From assembly GCA_002205965.3 (NCBI GenBank), contig NADL03000650.1:558001-622000 (forward strand): a stretch of 64,000 nucleotides of DNA, written 5' to 3'. The notes below the pieces were generated by a model. That model did not search any database. It saw only the letters and a program-made list of their open reading frames with translations, and had not been told where the DNA came from. A program made the position numbers and the translations under genes. Of the stretch, positions 56,560-64,000 are shown piece by piece (positions within the stretch are counted from its first letter, which is position 1; each line of letters opens with the position of its first letter). This stretch comes from Kappaphycus alvarezii. Lineage: Eukaryota; Rhodophyta; Florideophyceae; Gigartinales; Solieriaceae.

Positions 56560-56850
56560 ATCCCAACGCATAAAAGGGTTCTGAGTTGATACTGGCGCAC
56601 TTCACTCTGTTGTTGGACGTCAGAAACTAATTAGAATCCTTAATCAACATGGAATACATCATCGTAAGATCCTCAAGTCACAAAATCAATTCAGATTTGC
56701 AGATACTGTCTTCCCGCCCCTAGGAAGATGCACATCGAACTCAACACATCCCCGGGAGCATCAAATATCACAATCCCCTAGAAATTGTACAGACAGATAT
56801 AAACGCTCTGCTAGTTATGAATGTTATGGATTCTGAGGAGCTAACTCCAT
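56560..56850 (+). pseudogene. Copia B protease remnant
   Basis: Around 56585 the frame reads VDTGALHSVVGRQKLIRILN after an in-frame stop: the DTGA of an aspartic protease. The second half is broken near 56700-56840. Confidence 0.65.
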
Positions 56851-56939
56851 GTTTGATCTCCAATCGCCTTGTCAAACGACGTATGGCGCACCTGAACGAT
56901 GGATAAGAAGTTTTTTGGATGACTGGTACTGTCCAATTG

Positions 56940-57930
56940 TACGCTCACGAAGCAATCACTTGTATGCTGGATGCGTTTCCCAACGCATACACGCTTCACG
57001 AGAACACAGCTCGCCAAGTTATATCGCAACTTTTTTCATCCAAGCGTCTCAAAGCTGTCCAACCTCATCAAGAGGGCTCGACCTGAGCATGCAAAAAAAA
57101 GAGACCCGTCGTAAACTAGAAGATACCACAAGGCGTTGTGATCCGTGTCAGCCCATTAAGCTAGCTTTGTATCGATTTCGGGTAACCATGGGGGCAGAAA
57201 ATTTGCGTTTTAATGAGCGAGTCATGATTGATATCATGTACCTTGGAAGTGAATCCGTCCTACACATTATTAACGAAGCGACTCAGTTCAGTACAGCATG
57301 CTTTCTTGAGAAAGTTAGTACCGATTCTATTCGGAACGCATTTATCCGTGGTTGATCCTCGATATATACAGGACTACCGAATCGTATTCTCACCGACAAA
57401 GGTTCCAACTTCGGAGAGCAGTTCATTCATTTAACAAGGCGGGAGACGTGCAGGTTGACCGAACTGCATTGAAGCGAATTCGAGCTTAGGACTCGCTGAA
57501 CGTTACCATGGACCCCTTCGAAATCCTTACCGTAAACTACGAATATCCAGACCGAACGCCGCAAAGGAAACAGCATCGCATGTGCCGGAAAAGCCATGAA
57601 AGATACTCTCGGACCAGAGGGTTTAGTGCCGTCGGCTTTGGTCTTTGGAGAATTTCCAAAGGTGTATACAAAATCTAAAATACCCCTAGCCAAATTACGT
57701 TCAGCGAAAGAGCCGAGCTAGCTGAGGTGGCCGGTCAGGAAATGGAGCAACAGATGGCATGTCTAAAACTCAAAAGAGCTCTACACCATGCGGTGACTCC
57801 ACCAAGTGATCGCATATATGAACCTGGAGATAAGGTGTTTTTATGGCGTGAAAAGATGGTGAATAGTAGAATCGGTGAGTGGTTGGGCCCTTTTACTGTT
57901 CAATATGTGGACATTGACAAAACTTAATTA
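56940..57930 (+). pseudogene. Copia B integrase
   Basis: The zinc-binding end CDPCQPIKLALYRFRVTMG and core start ERVMIDIMYLGSESVLHIIN (Asp) are in the 56849-57355 frame. After shifts, TGLPNRILTDKGSNFGEQF (second Asp) lies near 57370 and the Glu region follows, with TLGPEGLVPSALVFGEFPK near 57610. The C-terminal part at 57727-57927 has RIYEPGDKVFLWREKMVNSR and IGEWLGPFTVQYVD. At least three breaks. Confidence 0.78.
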
Positions 57931-58189
57931 TATTACGTACAAGAGGATCCTACTGCCCCTTCAAACCATTCAAATTAGTACAGGTCAAACCTTACTACAC
58001 GCCGGATATACTATCCACTCCTTCTTAGTGAATCTTGAAGAAGATATGGCTTCCTTTCAAACGCCGAAGGAGGAAACTGTCTTGGTCACAGAGGTTTTGG
58101 AACTCAGCGATTACAGAGCAATGAATGACCAGATGGAAGATGCCAAAATGGCTGAGATACTTAACCTCCTAGATTGAGGGACATTCAAA

Positions 58190-58990
58190 GTTGTGCTCAT
58201 GGAAGATGTGCCCCCCGGTGCTAACAAACTTTCTTGCCGCTTTGTGCTGGCGATGAAGTCAACGCTGGACGGCCAGGTCAATTATAGAGCGCGGTACGTG
58301 ATCGGGGGCCATCGAGACAAGTGGAAGGACATGATGGTGCATACAAGTAACATCCTGAGTCCACCTTCCGCGCGCATTCTACTTGCTATGACTGCTATAT
58401 TTGGGTTTGAAGTGTGGTCAGCTGATATCCGAGCTGCATACCTGCAGATGTCCGAGCCTCTGGGAGGAGACATATACCTCACAAACCCGGGGAAATGGTT
58501 CGAACTACAACCAAATGAATGCATCAAACTCCTACGCCCCTGTACTGACTGTGCGATGCAGGAGACATACGGCAAAAAACGTTAGATCTACATGACTGGA
58601 ATGACCTTGGGATGATCCCAAGCAAATTAAACCCGACACTGTACTATTTAACAGAGAATAAGGTACTTGTTGGACTAAGTGGGACATAAGTGGATGACAT
58701 ACTACGCACCGGTGATTCTGCCTTTAGAGAGCGTTGCAAACTGACGAAGGACAAGTTTGACATGACAGAACAGTCACCACTCCCTTTTGAGTATACGGGA
58801 TTCTCCTTATCATGAGATAACGATGAAGATGTGACACTATCACACCCATCGATGCATCTCTCAAGCGTTTACGGTCTTTACGCATGAAGTTAGCTTGGCT
58901 AGCTAACTCAAGGCCCGATTGCTTATTCGAAATAGCACAGTTGCCACAAGTGACGGAAGAAATGTTCACAGAACAACCAGCAGTCAACAT
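58190..58990 (+). pseudogene. Copia B reverse transcriptase
   Basis: The frame 58193-58585 holds KLSCRFVLAMKSTLDGQVNY, RARYVIGGHRDKWKDMMVHT and VWSADIRAAYLQMSEPLGGD (first Asp and the AYLQ motif). After breaks, VDDILRTGDSAFRERCKLTK near 58690 holds the second catalytic pair (VDD). The rest of the palm is decayed. Confidence 0.82.
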
Positions 58991-59099
58991 TAAAGGCTCA
59001 AAAAGGTCATCAAGTACGCTACAGACAACTGTGTTGGGCTAATGGTGAGCAGATTGGATGCAAGCTCGCTCAAAATCGTGTCTTTCGGTGATTCATCCT

Positions 59100-59577
59100 T
59101 TGCGAATACCAACAGTTGTCATCGCAGCTAGGATACATCATCTTCCTTGGTGATCGAAGTGATACTGTCGTACCACTAGCGTCTCGATCCTACAAAGCAA
59201 GGAGGATAAGGCAGTCAGCCATTTCCGGCGAGTTCATAGCCTTCAGCGACATGTTTGACTACGCTATCGTATTATTGCAATATCTAGCAAAGCTTATGGG
59301 ACGCACTATACCCGTTAAGCTGTTGACTGATAGAAAATCTCTATTCCAAATTATCTCGAAAGGGTCTCGAACATCAGAGAAACGCATGACGTTAGATATA
59401 GCGACTGCCCGTGAGTGTTTCAGGGATAAGATTATCTCAGATATTGGCTTCATTAGAAGTTCGAAAAATGTAGCCGATAGACTCACAAAAATGATGTCTC
59501 AAGCGGGTCTACGTACGGCCATTGCCACAAGAAAATTAAATATTTATCCGGAACTGTCGATTTTACGCACAGAATAA
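59100..59577 (+). pseudogene. Copia B RNase H
   Basis: A 153-aa open frame: SRSYKARRIRQSAISGEFIA carries the Glu, PVKLLTDRKSLFQIISKGSR the Asp and FIRSSKNVADRLTKMMSQ the terminal Asp. The first Asp lies before the frame start near 59090 (FGDSSFANTNS). It is the C-terminal domain of the Copia polyprotein, and the stop at 59577 is probably the natural end. Confidence 0.82.
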
Positions 59578-59639
59578 AGCTGAGAAAAAAAAGGCTGGTG
59601 ATTAATAGCAGGATTATTGGGAAATGAGATTTTTAAAAG

Positions 59640-60880
59640 CACTAGCGCTTGTAGAGTTCAAGTACTTCAGCAAGCTAAAGATTCGCAACATCTGGTACAG
59701 CACATGCGCGGATGCTCTCGACAGTAGCTTTGATTGCGTGGTTCCCTGCCGAATACAAGATGACACCCCTCTTAGCGTCTAATATGATCACGTGGTCCAC
59801 CTCATTACCGACATCTGAGTACAACCTCAACAACCATATACCGTACTGGTAACTCAGAATTCGTCTAATGCGGCACTTGTTCTGAATTTGTGAATGAACG
59901 CCAGATATCGAGGCCTGCGCAACCCCAGATGGAGTTGCAAGCGGCTTACAATAGGATTCAACTGTTTAAGACTTCCAATGTGAACATCTGTTTTCAGCAT
60001 TTTCTCAAATGTAACCTTTGCGTGATCAACACCTCTTAGAATAAGAATCCAATTCAAGATACACGCCAAGGAACAATCAAGCTCATTACTACGAGCTATT
60101 GGAACTTCTCATGACTCAAGTTGATACTTCTCCAATACGAAATTATACCCACGGGCCTCCGGGCCAGATGTTACTACAGCCACACCGGGATGTTGTGCGC
60201 AGTACTGCATGATTCCTTCTATCAACCGTTTTAACTGGTCTACAGTACGTCCATCATCACCGTAAATCCTACAGCGAATTGTTGATCCAAGACTCCGTCC
60301 TACTCCTTCATTGACAGTGAGAAAACTCACAGCTCGAGTACCCAAACTAGGCCTTGTCATGCTGTGGGGTTGATCTGGTAATACCTGATATATCCCTTGG
60401 CGAAGCCGCTATGCCATACCACCGTCCATGATGCAGAACGAATCTCCCTCCCTGATTCCCATCACCGCAACACACAGCGCAAATCACCCACTCATCATCA
60501 CAGTCACCCCTGTCCTTTTCTTCATCTTTTTTCATTCTTTCATCGACATTAATCGTCTTTCTGCTTACATCTTGGTTCGACTTTTCGCTCGGAATGGCTC
60601 CCACGAAGTCAACATCTGCTGACGCCCTCAATCAAAACGCATAGTCACCGTGGTTCCAGCTTTACAACCATTGAAGACGTGGCTATAGCCAGATCTTAGG
60701 TAGTAGATTTTGAAGATCCTATCGTCGGCACTGAACAGAAAGGCAACAACTTCTTTGGAAAACTTCAGACGGTGTATAATGATAAGTTTAAACCGAAAAA
60801 GAGAAGACAGAGCATGCTGTCTATCAAGAAGAGGTAAAAGGCTATCCATAAGGAGTGCATGGTGTGCTGTCGTTGTCATA
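59640..60880 (-). CDS. Uncharacterised minus-strand gene, probably multi-part
   Basis: Three to four minus-strand frames follow one another: 60628-60879 (DDRIFKIYYLRSGYSHVFNG), 60347-60631 (DEWVICAVCCGDGNQGG), 60109-60360 (SLGSTIRCRIYGDDGRTVDQ then LKRLIEGIMQYCAQHPGVAV) and 59854-60069. A piece near 59770 in another frame reads GVILYSAGNHAIKATVESIR. Well-formed alpha/beta-like stretches suggest real coding sequence cut by introns or shifts, unlike the transposon debris around it. I recognise no family. It could be a host gene with short introns; splice sites were not resolved. Confidence 0.4.
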
Positions 60881-62279
60881 CCGGATCACCAGAGCACATC
60901 CGGCTGGTGTATCACCTGCAGATATATTACTATGTCAGCTACTCTGAACAATGGTGTAGAGATTAATAACGTAGAATATGATTGTGGAAAACAGTTCAAG
61001 TATCTACGAACATGGAACATTCCTCGACAGCATTACAAGTTTACTGTAGCTGTTGAGAAGCCTACGTACTCGAAATGAGGCATCTCTTCGAGTGAACAAA
61101 AGGAGGTTAAAGATCAATCAGTAAAGGGCAGTTTTGTTACAGAAAAAGAGATTTTTTGCTCCTGTTCACATGAAAGGCGACCGGTTGGACGAAAAATGGC
61201 AAAACATCAGAAAGCCGGAGACGCGGAGACAGCCAAAAAATTGTGTAGCGTCACAGAATGTCGCAATCCAACGGGAAAGAAACGAAGCTCTGAAAAAAGC
61301 ACTAAAAATCATGCTGTTTACGAACGCCCCTTCCGGTTGCGACAACAACGAGGCGGTGGAGCACTTTGAGATCATGAAAAAAGGGCTTTGAAGGAGCTTA
61401 TACGCGAAGAAATGCCACAAAGCGATCAAAACGCGACGGATACGAATGAAACTGGAGAAAGAATAGAAGGTGTTGGGTAGTGCGACTTGTGGTGCCCTCA
61501 TCGTTCGGTTCGCTCGGCAAGGGCAACGTCCGCGGGTTCGATGACTGGCCGATTAACCAGGCTACCGCCGTAAAAAGTTCATTTAGCGCGCGTTAGCTCG
61601 CGTAGAGGGCGATATATGTTGGCCTGACGCACCCAAACATGATAAATGACGAGCTCGCGAGCTTTTGAATATTATTCTTTGTTATTAACGAACTTTGAAA
61701 GCGCACAGAGCGCGTACAATAATCCCGGTAGTGATAATGTAGCTCCATGTTCAGAATTAGCGCACTACATAGGTGCCACACTCTCACCAATCGTAGTATA
61801 TATGTCTAAAAACGGTGGCATCCTCTTCTTTGCTGTTTTCAATGCCTTACTCTACCATTATATTTTGCAGTATCACACAATATTACATGACTTCGACATC
61901 GTCCTCATATACCATAACCTAGGAGGTCGCTGCATAATATACCATATACCTTTTAGTACTCCAAACACTTTCTCCGCATCTTTCTGAAGGCCCCCTACTT
62001 GCTAGCAAAGAGCTGCTCTTTCTTCGTTAGAGGTTCGCTGATAGTTTAAAGAAAGAACGGATATCTCGCCTACACACTGTCCGCTAACCAGTATGGAACG
62101 TTGCGCTTCGTCCTACAAGGTGTATACTCTATCAGAGGTGGTTATGCTCCGCCTGCAACCATTTTTAGAAGCAGTGAGAGGTCCATAACGTTAATTTTGT
62201 GAGCAAAGCCAGCAATTACAAGAAATCAGTACCATTTCCAGGTAATATCTATCTGGGACTCCAAGTGAGTTATAAATCT
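60881..62279. other. No gene I can name
   Basis: Plus-strand frames at 60710-61078 and 61134-61391 (Lys/Glu-rich, NVAIQRERNEALKKALKIML) have no known domain. The rest to 62279 shows nothing recognisable. The Lys-rich frame could be part of a gag. Confidence 0.35.
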
Positions 62280-62675
62280 CTATTTCAGCTTCTGTGAGCT
62301 TTGTCCCCGCTTCCATGAGTGGAATTTTACTTTCCTCAGACATAAACTGTGGCCCTGATCGATATAAATGTTCTCGGAATAGCAGAAATATAGATTAGCC
62401 CAGATTCTATTGTAGGCTTCCCGATCATCTCTGGAAGATTCTTCAGCACGAAAGCATGCAGCATTAAGTAGGGTATCGTTATAAACGATGTTAAGGCATG
62501 TCTTTGATGATAGTCTCACTAGGTCCATGGCTACAGTCCAGTCGAACACAATGTCTTCCGAGTGTACAGACACTCTGAAACGTCTAAGGTTACGATCTCG
62601 CACAGGGCTCTTGTCACACCCCTCGACTTCTTTGTGTTGCGCAACGCCCATTCGACTAAATTGTCGGGTCCCCAC
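62280..62675 (-). pseudogene. Copia integrase core fragment
   Basis: A 131-aa minus frame reads RFRVSVHSEDIVFDWTVAMD, LVRLSSKTCLNIVYNDTLLN and RIWANLYFCYSENIYIDQGH. It contains the first catalytic Asp (AMD) and the second (DQG) of a Copia-type integrase with the usual spacing. The frame ends after DQG and no RT follows in this orientation. A small isolated fragment, opposite in strand to the other Copia pieces. Confidence 0.65.
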
Positions 62676-62877
62676 TTAAGAGACTCTATAGGCCAATCCT
62701 AACCAATGATGCCAACAGGTCACTCTTTTCGTCTCGGGAAAAGAAGTGCTCCTGCCGCTATCTGGAGAACTTCCCGTGCTTTACGTATATCACACGAATA
62801 GTGACAACTTTACGTGACAAGGAGTGACAGACAGCGATAAATTTGCCGCTTACTCCTAGAAGTGCCGTAGAAGTGAA

Positions 62878-64000
62878 GGTGGGTCTGATACGGACCAGGA
62901 ATTGTTACTGGTAATTCTGAACGAGGAACCGCACGAAACCGATCTCAAGCCACTAGCATAGGGAGAAAAAAGTTATAAAGGGGCGTGGAAGCGGATTTTG
63001 TCGCGTTTCTCGCTTGTGAGATAAGAAATCTCGAGAGAAAGGACCAGGAGGCCCTGGAGAAGGCACTTAGGGACACTGACGTCATCAAGTGGGATATTCA
63101 CGACTTTAAGCAAGTTTATGTTCTTATGGACGATCACCACTCACTTATCACAACAAAAGAGGATCTAGCAGTTAACTTAACCCGTATTCGCAGCACTGTG
63201 TGCGACCTACAAGTCCCACTGACCCCGGATGTGGCATCACCTATCTCCTCTCGAACTCCAAACCCTCTCCTAGGATCCAGTCCTCCCCTTCCTACCAAAT
63301 CTGGACCATGTCCATCATACCTAGTATGTCCCAATTACACCAAGTGTAAATATCTACCGGACCTAGCCCACCAGCCACCCTGTAACTAATTGCAGTCGAT
63401 AACATGCCTGTCGTACACTCTTTAGAGGTGAATGAAGAGAGCCTTATACATCCGAGGTCCCGCGGATGGCGCCAAGGAATAATTCTGTCGTCAAGAAGGA
63501 AGTTGACAAGCCACTTCAACCGGGAGTCATTACCCACGCAAGTTCAGCTCGGTCTTTCCCTGTGGTCATTGAGACCAATAATAATGGAGGGCCTCGCTTT
63601 TGCATTGTCTTCCGTCAGCTCAAATGGGTTATAAAGCCTGACCGATGGCCGCTACCAAAGATCAAGGAACTCTTTGATGATCTTTCGGGCCCAAGGTCTT
63701 CACGACGCTTGAACTTTGTACAGGATACTGTCAGGTACAAATGTCTGAGGAATGCAAGGAAATAATGAAGTTCATATGCCGTTACTGGACGAAAAAGTTC
63801 AAATTGATTCCCTTCGGACTAATGCGCGCTCATTCGAAGTTTCAGAAAATGATGGAAAGTGTTTTGTAATGATTACCCTTCCCGATGGTGTACGTGAATG
63901 ATGTGATCATATCTTCCAAGAACATGGAAGACCACGTCTTTCATTGCAAGCACGTTTTCGAGAGGATTAAGAGGGCAAACCTTAGAATCAAGATGACGAA
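62878..64000 (+). pseudogene. Diverged relative of E1/E2, protease tail and RT, cut by window end
   Basis: It begins with GGSDTDQELLLVILNEEPHE, the same acidic protease tail as E2 (GGSDTEQDLVLAIINKEPYE). The RT linker follows at 62985 (RKDQEALEKALRDTDVIKWD). About 280 bases of unrelated sequence interrupt it (63115-63395). It resumes NMPVVHSLEVNEES, then RT at 63466-63765 (VITHASSARSFPVVIETNNN, VIKPDRWPLPKIKELFDDLS). The YVDD-equivalent region near 63890 reads VYVNDVIISS, with Asn for Asp. The opposite orientation and clear divergence from E1/E2 show a third member of the family. It continues past 64000. Confidence 0.82.
63115..63395 (+). other. ~280-bp insertion within the Gypsy relative
   Basis: Compared with E1/E2, the linker HDFKQ should run straight into NMPVVHS, but about 281 bases lie between. 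The 3' end looks intron-like (ctaattgcag), while the 5' end lacks a good GT site at the needed phase. The reading stays open as a Pro/Ser-rich stretch. It may be a small insertion or a decayed segment. Confidence 0.5.

Larger units (their letters stand above)
55100..59577 (+). mobile_element. Degenerate Ty1/Copia element (Copia B)
   Basis: Gag, protease, integrase, RT and RNase H pieces follow on the plus strand in Copia order over 4.4 kb, all broken. No LTR pair could be found by eye. Shared motifs with Copia A (GHRDKxK in RT, DQG/DKG in integrase) suggest the same broad lineage, but this copy is better preserved. Confidence 0.8.

Overview
The window looks eukaryotic, repeat-rich and gene-poor, most likely from the genome of a fungus or fungus-like microbe. 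I cannot name the species. Two things support this: LTR retrotransposons, R2-like non-LTR elements, a hAT and a Tc1/mariner element fill most of the sequence, and the clearest host gene (a Sec14/CRAL-TRIO protein) carries a GT-AG intron. There are no operons, Shine-Dalgarno patterns or other prokaryotic signs. Almost every long reading frame is broken by stops or 1-2 base shifts. This fits decayed transposons, but small assembly indels cannot be excluded, because a conserved enzyme gene (serine racemase/threonine dehydratase type) has the same kind of breaks.

Layout. 0-1.15 kb: end of a Ty3/Gypsy gag and its protease (+). 1.2-2.5 kb: unassigned minus-strand frames. 3.58-5.1 kb: hAT transposase pseudogene (+). 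5.1-7.2 kb: AT-rich, with a large AT palindrome. 7205-13486 and 13540-19512: two related, complete Ty3/Gypsy elements (E1, E2) in the same minus orientation, 53 bp apart, each with LTRs, primer-binding site, gag, protease, RT/RNase H, integrase, polypurine tract and target-site duplication. E1 also carries an antisense fragment of an R2-like element. 19.76-20.17 kb: another R2-like C-terminal fragment. 20.89-21.96 kb: the Sec14 gene. 23.57-32.77 kb: a zinc-finger reading frame split by a complete 8.9-kb chromodomain Gypsy element (E3, minus) with a perfect 5-bp duplication; E3's integrase is itself interrupted by a ~990-bp insertion.

33.1-37.7 kb: degenerate Ty1/Copia element (+). 37.9-41.2 kb: AT-rich and empty. 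41.25-43.95 kb: the longest R2-like copy (-). 44-48.3 kb: nothing I can name. 48309-49855: Tc1/mariner element with ~195-bp inverted repeats inside a TACAG repeat field. 50.5-51.54 kb: serine racemase-like gene. 52.6-54.06 kb: fourth R2-like fragment (+). 55.1-59.6 kb: second degenerate Copia (+). 59.6-60.9 kb: uncharacterised minus-strand gene. 62.3-62.7 kb: Copia integrase fragment (-). 62.88 kb to the end: a diverged relative of E1/E2 (+), cut by the window edge.

Three points tie the window together: nested transposon history, an R2-like family seen four times with mostly its C-terminal domain left, and a palindromic TACAG/CTGTA pentamer motif that recurs in the E1/E2 LTRs, intergenic DNA and around the mariner element.
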